A DNA stretch of 64,000 nucleotides, taken from the NCBI GenBank assembly GCA_024653345.1, contig JANLFV010000001.1, forward strand, positions 210,387 to 274,386. Direction: 5' to 3'. The translations under genes were made by a program, and so were the position numbers. Under the pieces are notes generated by a model. That model was not told where the DNA came from. It was given only the letters and a program-made list of their open reading frames with translations, and ran no database searches. This DNA comes from Candidatus Acetothermia bacterium (lineage in GTDB: Bacteria; Bipolaricaulota; Bipolaricaulia; RBG-16-55-9; JANLFV01). Shown here piece after piece: positions 7,881 through 17,222 of the stretch (the stretch's first letter is position 1; every line of letters starts with the position of its first letter).

Positions 7881-8672
7881 ATGGACTTGCAGCTTGCGGG
7901 GAAGCGGGCGCTAGTAGCCGCCGCCAGCCGGGGCTTGGGGAAGGCGATCGCCCTCCGGCTGGCCGAGGAGGGGGCGAGCCTGGCCCTCTGCGCCCGGGAC
8001 GGGCGGAGGCTGGAAGAGGCGGCGGAGGAGATCCGGCGGAGGACGGGCGCGGAGGTCCTAGCCGTCCCGGCGGACCTGACCGACCCTGAGCAGATCAAGC
8101 GGTTCGTCCGGGAGGCCGAGGCGCGGCTCGGGGGAATCGATATCCTGGTAGCCAACGCCGGTGGGCCGCCGCCCGGCCCGTTCCTCGAGTTGGGCGACGA
8201 GCAGTGGGAGGCCGCTTTCCGACTGACGCTGATGAGCGCCGTCCGCTTGGCGAGGGAGGTCATCCCGAAGATGATCGCCCAGCGCTGGGGCCGGCTGATC
8301 TTCTCCACCTCGGTCGCGGTGAAGCAGCCGATCGAGAACCTTGTGCTCTCGAACTCCCTCCGCCTGGCGGTGATCGGCCTGGCGAAGTCGCTCGCGAATG
8401 AGCTGGCGAGATACAACATCACCGTGAACTCCGTCTGCCCGGGGCCTACGGCCACGGACCGGATGAAAGAGCTGATCCGCGCCCAGGCCGAGCGCCAAGG
8501 GATCAGCTACGAGGAGGCCGAGCAAAGCTGGCTGCGGGACATCCCGATGGGCCGGCTGGGCCGGCCGGAGGAGTTGGCGGATCTCGTGGCCTTCCTCGTC
8601 TCGGACCGCGCGAGCTATATCACCGGCGCGGCGATCCAGGTCGATGGCGGCTCCGTCCGCTTCCCGCTCTAG
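7881..8672 (+). CDS. Short-chain dehydrogenase/reductase-like protein, atypical
   Basis: 263 residues with the SDR fold, annotated in many genomes as a 3-oxoacyl-ACP-reductase-like protein. The cofactor loop reads AAASRGLGKA rather than the usual GxxxGxG. The catalytic Tyr-x-x-x-Lys is absent: where the family has YxxSK the sequence reads LVLSNSLRLAVIGLAKSLA. The rest of the fold is well kept (LVANAGGPPPGPF, ITVNSVCPGPTATDRM, SYITGAAIQVDGGS). This matches a known SDR subgroup lacking the catalytic tetrad, so oxidoreductase activity is uncertain. The start is set by the leaderless promoter; an upstream in-frame extension to 7713 would cover that promoter. The TAG stop is shared base-for-base with the convergent Nudix gene. 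Confidence 0.85.
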   Translation: MDLQLAGKRALVAAASRGLGKAIALRLAEEGASLALCARDGRRLEEAAEEIRRRTGAEVLAVPADLTDPEQIKRFVREAEARLGGIDILVANAGGPPPGPFLELGDEQWEAAFRLTLMSAVRLAREVIPKMIAQRWGRLIFSTSVAVKQPIENLVLSNSLRLAVIGLAKSLANELARYNITVNSVCPGPTATDRMKELIRAQAERQGISYEEAEQSWLRDIPMGRLGRPEELADLVAFLVSDRASYITGAAIQVDGGSVRFPL

Positions 8673-9256
8673 TCTAGCGGGATCACCCCGAGCTCCCTCA
8701 ACCGGGCGAGGGCGAAATCGGCGAGCTCGGCGCGGTAGCGGAGGCCGCCGAGGCCTGAGCGGATCAGCCTCTCACGGATCGGCCCCTGGAGCTCGGCAGC
8801 CGAGACGAGCCGGACCGCCGCGATCTCGCGGGTGTCCCGCGGCCGAAGCGCCCCGCCCCTCCGCCGGGCGAGGAAGACATGGGAGGTCCAGCGGACTTCC
8901 TCCCCAGCGTGGACGAAGGTCGGCCGAAGCCGTAAGAGATACCTCTCCAGCTCGACCTCCAGGCCGGCCTCCTCCAGGGCCTCCCTCCGGGCCGCCTCGA
9001 GGAGCTCCTCGCTCTCCCGGACCAGCCCGCTCGGGGGCCGCCAGACCCCCGGGGGATGGAAGGGCTTCCGAATCACCACAATCCTCCCATCGATGAGGAT
9101 GAAGAGCGTGACATCCTGGGCCTGGGAGCGGCCGTCGGCCAGGCTCGCTCGGAGGAGCCGGAACTCCTCAGCCTGCATTTGGAAGGGCTCGGGGAGGGCC
9201 ACCTCTTCTGGCCGACCGAGCGACTCCCCCAGCGCGGTCTCCATCCTATCCTCCAT
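8669..9256 (-). CDS. Nudix hydrolase
   Basis: 195 residues. The Nudix box is exact: a glycine, five residues, glutamate, seven residues, then REALEEAGL, within the SGLVRESEELLEAARREA region at about residue 76-98. Nudix proteins cleave nucleoside diphosphates linked to another group; the substrate cannot be told. The N-terminal about 45 residues (LPEPFQMQAEEFRLLRASL) are outside the Nudix domain. A probable promoter (TTGCCC, 17 bases, TAAGCT) lies upstream on the minus strand. The stop codon overlaps that of the SDR gene in a CTAG tetranucleotide. Confidence 0.88.
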   Translation of the reverse strand: MEDRMETALGESLGRPEEVALPEPFQMQAEEFRLLRASLADGRSQAQDVTLFILIDGRIVVIRKPFHPPGVWRPPSGLVRESEELLEAARREALEEAGLEVELERYLLRLRPTFVHAGEEVRWTSHVFLARRRGGALRPRDTREIAAVRLVSAAELQGPIRERLIRSGLGGLRYRAELADFALARLRELGVIPLD

Positions 9257-9324
9257 GCCCGCGGGCTGACTGATGGGCCGACGGAGAGCTTAGCTTACGG
9301 GGCATCTTTGGGCAAGTGCTCGAG

Positions 9325-9354
9325 TTGTTCCCGGCCGAGCGCGGGCATTATCAT
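9325..9354 (+). promoter_or_regulatory. Promoter of mobA/formate dehydrogenase
   Basis: TTGTTC (9325-9330), 18 bases, TATCAT (9349-9354), then 9 bases to ATG 9364. The leader is at most two or three bases and there is no Shine-Dalgarno. Confidence 0.6.
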
Positions 9355-9363
9355 ACCCTGAAG

Positions 9364-9957
9364 ATGGGAGGCGTGACGGGGATCGTCCTCGCGGGGGGGC
9401 GCTCGCGGCAGTTGGGGAGGGACAAGGGCCTTCTGTGCTTCGAGGGCGAGCCGCTGGTCGTCCGAGCGGTGAGGCTCCTTGAGGGGCTCTGCCCCGAGGT
9501 CCTGGTCATAACGGGCGAGAGGAGGCGGTATACGGACCTCCTGGATGTCCCGGTGGTCGAGGACTTAGTGAAGGGGAAGGGGCCGCTCGGGGGGATCTAT
9601 ACCGGGCTGATGGTCTCGACTTATGAGTATAGCCTGGTCGTCGCCTGCGATATGCCCCTGCTCTCGCCCTCCGTGCTCTCATTGCTCCTCGAGAGGATTC
9701 CCCTCTCACCCCAAGCGGAGGCGATCCTCCCCCGCGTCCGCGGCTACCTTGAGCCCTTCCCTGGTGTCTACCGCCGGAGCTGCGCCGCGAAGATCGGGGG
9801 ACTCCTGGCGAAGGGCTCCCTGAGGGTTCACAACCTCTTGGAGCTGATCCCTAAAGAGGTCGTCGCCGAGGAGGAGCTCAGGGCCGTCGATCCCGGGCTC
9901 CGGAGCTTCACCAACTTGAATACGCCGGGGGAGCTCGAGATAGCGGGGCTGGGCTAG
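9364..9957 (+). CDS. mobA: Molybdenum cofactor guanylyltransferase
   Basis: Attaches GMP to molybdopterin to form the guanine dinucleotide cofactor used by DMSO-reductase-family enzymes. 197 residues from ATG 9364. The nucleotidyltransferase signature is clear: GIVLAGGRSRQLGRDKGLL at the N terminus, then GPLGGIYTGL and VVACDMPLLSP. It is immediately followed by the formate dehydrogenase gene, whose enzyme needs this cofactor, which supports the assignment and suggests a two-gene operon. An upstream in-frame start would overlap the promoter. Confidence 0.92.
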   Translation: MGGVTGIVLAGGRSRQLGRDKGLLCFEGEPLVVRAVRLLEGLCPEVLVITGERRRYTDLLDVPVVEDLVKGKGPLGGIYTGLMVSTYEYSLVVACDMPLLSPSVLSLLLERIPLSPQAEAILPRVRGYLEPFPGVYRRSCAAKIGGLLAKGSLRVHNLLELIPKEVVAEEELRAVDPGLRSFTNLNTPGELEIAGLG

Positions 9958-9979
9958 GAATGAGAGTGAGGTGAACGAG

Positions 9980-12016
9980 ATGAAAGAGGTCCTGACTGTC
10001 TGCCCTTATTGTGGGGTCGGGTGCAACTTCTACCTTCAGGTCGAGAACGGGAAGGTGAAGGGCCTCCGTCCCAGCAAGGAGCACCCGATCAACCGCGGGA
10101 GCCTCTGCCCCAAGGGGGCTACAGTCCATCAGGTGATCTACCATCCCGATAGGCTGACCAAGCCCTTGATCAAGAAGGGCGGCTCCTTTAAGGAGGCGAG
10201 CTGGGATGAGGCCTACTCCCTCATCGCCGCCAAATTCGCCGAGCTCAAGGAGAGATATGGCGGGAAGAGCCTGGGCTTGCTCTCATCCTCGATGGCCACT
10301 AACGAGGACAATTACCTGGCCCAGAAGTTCGCCCGGGCGGTCCTCGGGACGAACACCGTCGATCAGTGCGCCCGGCTCTGCCATGCCTCGACCGTGGCCG
10401 GGCTAATAAGCTCGTTCGGGAGCGGGGCGATGACCAACTCCATCGAGGAGCTCGGGGGCGCAAAGTGCCTCTTCCTCATCGGCTCGAACCCGGCCGAGGC
10501 CCACCCGATCATCGCCAATAACTTCATCAAGCCGGCCGTCCGCGCCGGGGCGAAGCTCATCGTCGCCGACCCGCGGCGGACTGAGCTGGCCAAGCGGGCC
10601 GACATCTATCTCCCTTTGAGGCCGGGGAGCGATATCGCCCTCCTCAATGCCATGATGAACTACATGATCGCGGAGGGGCTCCATGATGAAGGGTTCATCC
10701 GGGACCGGACCGAGGGGTTCGCGGAGCTGAGGGAGGTCCTGAGCCGCTACACCCTAGAGCGCGGGGCGGAGGCGAGCGGCCTCCCGGAGGAGCTGATCCG
10801 CGCCGCAGCCGAGACTTATGCCAAGAACTCACCCGCGAGCATCGTCTACTGCATGGGGATCACGCAACACCACATCGGCACGGGGAATGTGATCTCCATC
10901 GCCAACCTAGCGATGCTCACGGGGAATGTGGGGAAGGAGGCCTCCGGGGTAAATCCCCTGCGAGGGAAGAACAATGTCCAGGGGGCCTGCGATATGGGCG
11001 TCTTGCCGGAGTTCCTCCCTGGCTATCGGAGCATGGGCGATGGCGCAGCCCGGGGGGCCTTCGAGGCGGCCTGGGGGGTGAAGCTCCCCGACTATGAGCC
11101 GATGATCTGGTGCACGAGGATGTGGGACGAGATCCTCGCGGGCCGGCTGAAGGGGCTCTACATCATCGGTGAGAATATCGCCATCACCGAGGCCAACCTC
11201 TCCAAGGTCGAGCGGGCCTTAGAGATGCTAGAATTTCTGGTGGTCCAAGAGGTCTTCCCCACGAGGACGGCCGAGTTCGCCGATGTCATCCTCCCCGCCT
11301 GCAGCTTCGCCGAGAAGGATGGGACCTTCACCAGCACCGAGCGCCGGGTCCAGAAGGTGAGGAAGGCGATCGAGCCATTGGGCGAGAGCAAGCCCGACTG
11401 GCTCATCCTCTGCGAGCTGGCCCAGAGGCTGGGCTACCCCATGGCTTACGACTCCCCGGCGGAGATCATGGAGGAGATCCGTCGGCTCGTCCCGACCTAT
11501 GGCGGGATCACCTACAAGCGGCTTGAGGAGGGGTTCGGCCTCCAGTGGCCCTGTCCGAGCGAGGACCACCCCGGGACGAAGTTCCTCCATAAGGACCGGT
11601 TCACCCGGGGGCTGGGGCGATTCCAGCCGGTCGAGCACCGCCCTCCGGCGGAGGAGCCGGATGAGGAGTATCCTTTGGTTCTCACCACCGGGAGGATCTT
11701 GATGCAATATGGCGCGGGGAGCTTCACCCGGCGGGTCCCCGCGCTCGAGCGGGCCAACCCCGAGAACTTCATCGAGCTCAACTCCGAGGACGCTGGCCGG
11801 TATCACATTAAGGAAGGAGATAAAGTGAGGGTAATCAGCCGACGAGGGGAGATTATCGCCAAAGCCAGGATCACAGAGATAAGGCCGGGCACGGCCTTCA
11901 TGCCCTTCCTCTACCAGGAGTCGCCGGCCAATCGCCTCACGATCGACACCCTCGACCCCATCTGCGGGATCCCCGAGTTCAAGGTCTGCGCAGCCCGCAT
12001 CGAGCCGGTTGGCTAG
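9980..12016 (+). CDS. fdhA: Formate dehydrogenase catalytic subunit, Cys form
   Basis: Molybdenum/tungsten enzyme interconverting CO2 and formate, the first step of the methyl branch. About 678 residues. The N-terminal [4Fe-4S] motif CPYCGVGC...LCPKG is complete. The metal ligand is a cysteine in QCARLCHASTVAG, not selenocysteine, and the following histidine is kept. Further marks are LIGSNPAEAHPI, ADPRRTELA, GVNPLRGKNNVQGACDMG and the C-terminal dinucleotide domain beginning LVLTTGRILMQYGAGS. ATG 9980 fits the AGGTGA at 9969-9974 better than the GTG at 9971. There is no NAD- or hydrogenase-linked partner subunit next to it, so its electron donor is not visible here. The TAG stop overlaps the convergent ACT gene stop. 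Confidence 0.93.
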   Translation: MKEVLTVCPYCGVGCNFYLQVENGKVKGLRPSKEHPINRGSLCPKGATVHQVIYHPDRLTKPLIKKGGSFKEASWDEAYSLIAAKFAELKERYGGKSLGLLSSSMATNEDNYLAQKFARAVLGTNTVDQCARLCHASTVAGLISSFGSGAMTNSIEELGGAKCLFLIGSNPAEAHPIIANNFIKPAVRAGAKLIVADPRRTELAKRADIYLPLRPGSDIALLNAMMNYMIAEGLHDEGFIRDRTEGFAELREVLSRYTLERGAEASGLPEELIRAAAETYAKNSPASIVYCMGITQHHIGTGNVISIANLAMLTGNVGKEASGVNPLRGKNNVQGACDMGVLPEFLPGYRSMGDGAARGAFEAAWGVKLPDYEPMIWCTRMWDEILAGRLKGLYIIGENIAITEANLSKVERALEMLEFLVVQEVFPTRTAEFADVILPACSFAEKDGTFTSTERRVQKVRKAIEPLGESKPDWLILCELAQRLGYPMAYDSPAEIMEEIRRLVPTYGGITYKRLEEGFGLQWPCPSEDHPGTKFLHKDRFTRGLGRFQPVEHRPPAEEPDEEYPLVLTTGRILMQYGAGSFTRRVPALERANPENFIELNSEDAGRYHIKEGDKVRVISRRGEIIAKARITEIRPGTAFMPFLYQESPANRLTIDTLDPICGIPEFKVCAARIEPVG

Positions 12017-12448
12017 CCCTCCCCTCCGACCCCCACATAGGGGGGCCCACTCCTCCAGGGCGGTGAGGGCCTTCTTGGCCCGCTCGAGGTCATTGAGCCG
12101 GAAGCCGAATTGGACTCGCGATGCCCTCCCACTCCCGACTGTCCCCAAGGGATAGATCGACTCGATATTGACCCCGGCGTTCGCGATCGTCCGCGCCACC
12201 TTCGCCAATTGGCCCGGCTTGTCAGGGATGTCCACAAAGAGGACATCGGCCTCCTCGAACTTGGCCCCCTTCTCCTTGAGGCTCCGCCTCGTGAGCTCGA
12301 CATCGTAAGGGACCAATGCGACGAGGGCCTTCTCCGGCTCGGTGATGCTGATCACGGCCTTGAGGTTGATCCGCCGCTCCGCGAGATACTCCAGGAGCTC
12401 AGCCAGCCCGCCGGGCCGGTGGGGGACGGTCACCCGGAACTCCTTCAT
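12013..12448 (-). CDS. Two-ACT-domain regulatory protein, with a one-base frame disruption
   Basis: About 144 residues when read through. Two ACT motifs are seen: FRVTVPHRPGGLAELLEYLA at the N terminus and LFVDIPDKPGQLAKVARTIA in the second half. ACT domains bind amino acids or other small ligands; stand-alone tandem forms are common in anaerobes. As written, the frame runs on past EEWAPLCGG into antisense of the formate dehydrogenase gene. Removing one base from the six-C run (minus strand; 12040-12045) gives EEWAPYVGVGGEG and a TAG at 12015-12013. That stop would share CTAG with the fdhA stop. A sequence error is the simplest explanation. ATG follows AGGAGGTGAGCCCCG. Confidence 0.8.
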
Positions 12449-12506
12449 CGGGGCTCACCTCCTCTTTATTCTCCAAGGGGCTAGTTCATTCATCGCTCAG
12501 ATTAGA

Positions 12507-14258
12507 TCAGAACAGCCCCACGACTCGCCCATCCTCGTCGATGTCGACATTCATGAAGGCCGGCTTGCTCGGGAGCCCTGGCATCGTCCGCATCTCCCCG
12601 CACAGAGGATAGAGGAAGCCGGCCCCGACTGAGGCCCGGATATCCCGGACCGGGAGGCGGTAGCCCTTGGGTGCCCCCTTCCAATCGGGGTTGTGCGAGA
12701 GCGAGAGATGGGTCTTGGCCATGCAGATCGGGAGCTTGTCATACCCGAGCTTGGTGTAGAGCTGGATCTTCTCCTCCGCCTCGGGGGAGTAATCGACCCC
12801 GTCGGCCCCGTAGACCTTGGTGGCGATCGTCTCGATCTTCTCCTTGATCGGGATATCCAAGGGGTAGAGGAACCTGAAGTTGGGGCGCTTCTTGCAGGCC
12901 TGGACGACGGCCTCGGCCAGCTCAGCCCCGCCCTTGCCCCCCTCGGCCCAGACCCGGGACTCGACCCCGGCCTCGGCCCCGAACTGCTCCGCGGACTTTC
13001 TTACCAGCTCGAGCTCGCGGTCGGTGTCGGTGGGGAAGCGGTTGACCGCCACGACTACGGGGATCCCGAAGAGCTTGGCGATCTTAATGTTGGCCTCGAG
13101 GTTCACTAGCCCCTTCTCCAGGAGCTTCAAGTTCTCCTGGGTATAGGCCGGATCGAGCGGCCGCCCGGGGACGACCCTCGGCCCGCCGCCGTGCATCTTG
13201 AGGGCCCGGACGGAGGCGACCATCACCACGCAGTTCGGGATTAACCCGGAGTAGCGGCACTTGATGTCGAAGAACTTCTCCATCCCGCAGTCGGCCCCGA
13301 ACCCGGACTCAGTCACCACATAGTCGGCGAGCTTTAAGGCGATCTGGTCGGCCACGATCGAGTTATTCCCGTGGGCGATGTTCGCGAACGGGCCGGCGTG
13401 GACGAAGGCCGGGCTCCCCTCGAGGGTCTGGAGCAGGTTCGGCTTTATGGCGTCCTTCAAAAGGACGGTCATCGCCCCGGCCACGCCGAGGTCCTCGGCG
13501 GTGATCGGGTTCCCGGACCAATCGGTCCCGATCACAATCCGCCCGATCCTCGAGCGGAGGTCCTTCAGGCTCGTGGCGAGGGCCAGGATCGCCATCACCT
13601 CGCTCGCGACCGTGATGTCAAAGCCTGACTCCCTCGGGTAGCCGTCCTCGCGCGTCCCCAGCCCGATGATAATCTTGCGCAGCGCCCGGTCGTTGACATC
13701 GACGACGCGGTTCCAGGTGATGGAGTAGGGGTTGATGTTGAGGTAGCGCATCCCCATCTTCTCCCACCGCTCCTTCCCGTAGTTCCGCTCGTGGAGGAGC
13801 CGGGCGTCGATCGCCGCCGCGAGCTGGTTGTGGGCCGCCCCGACGGCGTGGATGTCCCCGGTTAAGTGGAGGTTGAAGTCCTCCATCGGGACGACCTGGG
13901 AGTAGCCTCCCCCGGCGGCCCCGCCCTTGATCCCGAAGGTCGGCCCCTGGGAGGGCTGGCGGATGCAGGTGAAGACCTTCTTCCCGATGTAGTGGAGCCC
14001 CTGGGAGAGGCCGATCGTGGTGACCGTCTTCCCCTCGCCGAGGGGCGTGGGCGTGATGGCCGTGACATCGATGTATTTCCCGTTCGGCCGGTCCTTGAGC
14101 CGCTCGCGGATCTCGAGGAGGACCTTGGCCTTATACCAGCCGTAGGGCTCGAGCTCCTCCTCCAAGATCCCGACCTCCCGGGCCAGCTCCAGGATCGGCT
14201 TGAGCTTGGCCGCCTGAGCGATCTCCAGATCCGATGGGACTGTCCGAACCCCAGCCAT
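12507..14258 (-). CDS. fhs: Formate-tetrahydrofolate ligase
   Basis: ATP-dependent formyl-THF synthetase, the second step of the methyl branch. 583 residues, about the usual size. The P-loop-like [16 protein letters not shown] lies near residue 68. [40 protein letters not shown] and the folate-site region [14 protein letters not shown] are all intact. It follows metV copy 1 on the same strand but has its own promoter. The leader is about 70 bases, with a good Shine-Dalgarno (GAAGGAGGTCTGA). Confidence 0.97.
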   Translation of the reverse strand: MAGVRTVPSDLEIAQAAKLKPILELAREVGILEEELEPYGWYKAKVLLEIRERLKDRPNGKYIDVTAITPTPLGEGKTVTTIGLSQGLHYIGKKVFTCIRQPSQGPTFGIKGGAAGGGYSQVVPMEDFNLHLTGDIHAVGAAHNQLAAAIDARLLHERNYGKERWEKMGMRYLNINPYSITWNRVVDVNDRALRKIIIGLGTREDGYPRESGFDITVASEVMAILALATSLKDLRSRIGRIVIGTDWSGNPITAEDLGVAGAMTVLLKDAIKPNLLQTLEGSPAFVHAGPFANIAHGNNSIVADQIALKLADYVVTESGFGADCGMEKFFDIKCRYSGLIPNCVVMVASVRALKMHGGGPRVVPGRPLDPAYTQENLKLLEKGLVNLEANIKIAKLFGIPVVVAVNRFPTDTDRELELVRKSAEQFGAEAGVESRVWAEGGKGGAELAEAVVQACKKRPNFRFLYPLDIPIKEKIETIATKVYGADGVDYSPEAEEKIQLYTKLGYDKLPICMAKTHLSLSHNPDWKGAPKGYRLPVRDIRASVGAGFLYPLCGEMRTMPGLPSKPAFMNVDIDEDGRVVGLF

Positions 14259-14337
14259 TCAGACCTCCTTCTGGTGGCTCATTTTTCCTTGACCTGTCTG
14301 ATCCCTCCTCTAGGCCACCTCCTCGTCTTAGTTCAGT

Positions 14338-14367
14338 ATCATAGCCCTCGCGCCGGGGCGGGGGCAA
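14338..14367 (-). promoter_or_regulatory. Probable fhs promoter
   Basis: On the minus strand TTGCCC (14367-14362), an 18-base spacer and TATGAT (14343-14338). It sits in the 111-base gap directly after the metV stop. Confidence 0.6.
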
Positions 14368-14369
14368 AT

Positions 14370-15029
14370 TCATTGCTCCGGCCCCGGCCGGGCTCGGGCG
14401 GGCCGGAGCACGCGGGGCCCGCCGGACCAGTCCCGGACTCCCCAGATCTCGGCCAAGGAGTCCAGTCGCCCCAGGGCCTTCAGCCGCTCGTAGATCAAGT
14501 GCCAGGCGCACTCGAGCGAGGGGTCGACCTCGCACCGGCCTTCCTGGGAGCCGCCGCAGGGGCCGTTGAGCAAAGATTTTGAGCAGCGGGTGATCGGGCA
14601 GATCCCCCCGGTCCGGCCCAAGAGGCAGTCCCCGCAGCCAGAGCAGAACTCAAGGAAGGCCCCTTCGGCGCCCTCCCCGCCGATGAACATCGTGTTCTGG
14701 GCGGGGAAGACCGGGACCTCCGGGAAGGCCGCGGAGACCATCTGGACCCCCACGCCGCAGGCAAGGGAGAGGACCGCTTCGGCATCGCCGAGCGGCCCGC
14801 TGAGCTGTTCCCCCAGCTTGGCCGCGACGAGCTTAGCATCGCACTGCCTCGCTAAGGTGGCCGCTCTCGCGGCCTTGCCCGTGGCTTCCAGCTTGGGGAG
14901 GTAAGCCTCGGCCTCCTTCAAGCCCCGCGGCGGCTGGAAGCAGCCCTGGCAGCCGAGGACCAAGATCCGCTGATAAGGGGCCAGGAAGGCCAGGACCTCC
15001 TCCAGCGGCTTCTCCGCGGTCACGATCAT
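14370..15029 (-). CDS. metV: MetV-type zinc/iron-sulfur subunit of methylene-THF reductase, copy 1
   Basis: 219 residues of the MetV family (methylene-tetrahydrofolate reductase C-terminal-like), partner of short MetF in acetogens. The cysteine-rich pattern is complete: LVLGCQGCFQP at the N terminus, then CSGCGDCLLGRTGGICPITR, CSKSLLNGPCGGSQEGRC and ECAWHLIYERL. It has no metF directly next to it; both metF genes lie on the other strand further right. The paralogue at 21315 aligns end to end and serves as a reference for judging the interruption there. The ATG has a Shine-Dalgarno (AAAGGGGGAAAGAG). Confidence 0.9.
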   Translation of the reverse strand: MIVTAEKPLEEVLAFLAPYQRILVLGCQGCFQPPRGLKEAEAYLPKLEATGKAARAATLARQCDAKLVAAKLGEQLSGPLGDAEAVLSLACGVGVQMVSAAFPEVPVFPAQNTMFIGGEGAEGAFLEFCSGCGDCLLGRTGGICPITRCSKSLLNGPCGGSQEGRCEVDPSLECAWHLIYERLKALGRLDSLAEIWGVRDWSGGPRVLRPARARPGPEQ

Positions 15030-15069
15030 CTCTTTCCCCCTTTCTATCCTTCTCGCTTCAGGCTTCAGA

Positions 15070-15684
15070 TTGGGCCGAAAGAGGATTATATTCGCCCCGG
15101 CCGAGGGGGGCTTCTACGGGACCTTGGGGGAGGAGCCGCTGGCCGCGCGGGCGGCTTCTTTAGGGAGGGCAGCCCAGGCGGCCCTGGCCCTGGGGACCTG
15201 CGCCTCCTTCGGGGGGATCTTCGCCGCAAGGCCGAACCCCACAGGCTGCATCGGGCTGGGCGAGCTATTCGCGCGCGAGGGGATCTCGACCCCGCTCGTC
15301 AACCTCCCCGGCTGCCCGCCCCATCCCGACTGGTTCGTCGGGACGGTCGCGGCCATCCTGCTTTCGGGCCTCGAGGGCCTGGAGGAGGCGCGCCTCCTGG
15401 ACGAATACCGCCGGCCGAAGCTCTTCTATGGGAAGCTGATCCACGAGCACTGCCCCAGGCGGGCCTACTTCGACGAGGGGAAGTTCGCGAGATACCTGAG
15501 CGATGAGGGCTGCCTCTACGAGCTGGGCTGCAAGGGGCCGATCACCCATGCCGACTGCCCCTTGAGGCTCTGGAACGGCGGGACCAATTGGGTTATCGGC
15601 TGCGGGGCCCCCTGCAACGGCTGTGTCGAGCCGGGCTTCCCGGACCTAGTCTCGCCGTTCTACGAGAAGCTGAAGGAGGCCTAA
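15070..15684 (+). pseudogene. [NiFe]-hydrogenase small subunit lacking its N-terminal domain
   Basis: 204 residues matching the C-terminal two thirds of a group-1-like small subunit. It starts where family members read the GFYGTLG segment and continues with ALALGTCASFGGIFAARPN and LVNLPGCPPHPDWFVGTVAA. Medial and distal cluster ligands (HEHCPRRAYFD, CLYELGCKGP, CGAPCNGCVEPGF) are intact. Roughly 80-90 N-terminal residues are missing, including the CxxC pair of the proximal [4Fe-4S] cluster. Upstream there is only 40 bases before the divergent metV start, so they cannot be recovered in another frame. The nominal start is a TTG with no Shine-Dalgarno. Either the gene is truncated by rearrangement or the assembly joins two places. 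Confidence 0.75.
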
Positions 15685-17219
15685 ATGGGCAAGATCGTCA
15701 TCGACCCGACCACCCGGATCGAGGGCCACCTCGCGATCGAGGCCATCGTAGAGGGCGGGGTGGTGAGGAGGCGAGGAGCTCGGGGACCCTCTTCCGCGGG
15801 CTGGAGTTGATCCTCCAGGGGCGGGACCCCCGAGATGCCCCGCTCATCACCCAGCGGATCTGCGGGGTCTGCCCGATCGCCCACGCCACGGCTTCGACCT
15901 TCGCCCTCGATCGGGCCTTCGGGGTGGAAGGGAAGATTACCAAGAACGGTCGGATCGTCCGCAACCTGATCTTGGGCTCGAACTTCATCCAGTCCCATGT
16001 CCTCCACTTCTACCACCTCGCGGCACTCGATTATGTCGATATCACCAAGGTGGCCGACTACAGCGGCAGTGATCCCGGCCTGCGAGCAGTCAAGCGATTC
16101 CTCGAGCGGGGCGAGCTCGGCCCCTTCCTCCCAAGGTATGAGGGGGACTACCGGCTCAATAAGGAGGCGAACCGCGCGGCCGCGGCCCATTACCTCCAGG
16201 CATTCGATATCCGCCGGAAGGCCCATGAGATGCTCGCGGTCTTCGGCGGGAAGGTCCCCCATACCGTGGGGATCGTCCCCGGCGGTGCCACCCAGGTCCC
16301 GACGGTCGATAAGATCACCTCGTTCCTCTGGAGGCTCAACGAGATCCGGGGCTTCATCGATAACATCTACATCCCCGATGTCCTGACGATCGCTAAGGCC
16401 TACCCCGACTACCTCGAGATCGGCTCGGGGTGCAAGAACCTCCTCTCCTACGGCGGCTTCCCTCAAGAGGATGGGCTGTTCTTCTGGAGTGGGGCCACCT
16501 CTCGGGATCTGAACCCCCAGGAGCTCGACCCCTCCAAGGTCACCGAATCGGTCCGCTACTCTTGGTATGCCTCTTCCCGAGACCCGCTCCACCCTACGGA
16601 GGGGATGACCAAGCCCCACTTTGGGAAGGAGGGGGCCTACTCCTGGATCAAGGCCCCCCGCTACGACGGGAAGGTCTACGAGGTCGGCCCGCTGGCCCGC
16701 CTCCTGGTGAACTACGCCGAGGGGCACCCCCGAGTGAAGGGGCTGGTGGACTGGGCCCTGGGTGAGCTTGAGGTAAGGCCCCAGGCTCTCTTCTCCGTGA
16801 TGGGACGCCATCTCGCCCGGGCCTTGGACTGCAAGCTGGTGGCCGATGCGATGGCCGAGTGGGTGATGGAGCTCGAGCCGGGCGGGCCGGTCTATACCGA
16901 ATATGAGCTACCGGATTCGGCCCAGGGCTTCGGGCTGGTCGAGGCCCCCCGCGGGGCCTTGGGCCACTGGCTCAAGATCGAGGGCAAAAGGATCGAGCAC
17001 TACCAGTGCGTGGTCCCGACCACTTGGAATGCCTCCCCCAGGGACGAGAAGGGCCAGCCGGGGCCGCTCGAGCAGGCCATTGAGGGGACGAAGATCCGGG
17101 ACGAGCGGAACCCCTTCGAGATCGTGAGGATCGTCCGGTCGTTCGACCCCTGCCTCGCCTGTGCCGTCCACTTAGTGGGGCCGAGGGGGCAGGCGCTCGC
17201 CCGCCTCGAGGTGAGCTAG
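15685..17219 (+). CDS. [NiFe]-hydrogenase large subunit, with a one-base frameshift near the start
   Basis: Catalytic subunit for H2 oxidation or production, about 511 residues when repaired. From ATG 15685 it reads MGKIVIDPTTRIEGHLAIEA, then loses frame near 15764-15772. It resumes as EARSSGTLFRGLELILQGRD in the other frame, one base being absent. Both nickel motifs are intact: RICGVCPIAHA near the N terminus and DPCLACAVH at the C terminus. A short tail after the histidine is the peptide removed by the maturation protease encoded next. Sequence features are those of group 1 uptake hydrogenases, but no twin-arginine signal or cytochrome b gene is present. It follows the small subunit with no gap. 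Confidence 0.85.
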
Positions 17220-17222
17220 TCT

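Noticed and set aside
11228-12012. Continuation of the ACT protein through formate dehydrogenase on the other strand
   Set aside because: The sequence beyond 12013 is the antisense of a highly conserved gene and has no ACT or other domain character.
15085-15090. TATAAT on the minus strand as the metV1 promoter
   Set aside because: No -35 element at 16-18 bases, and it lies inside the hydrogenase small-subunit sequence; kept only as a coincidence.
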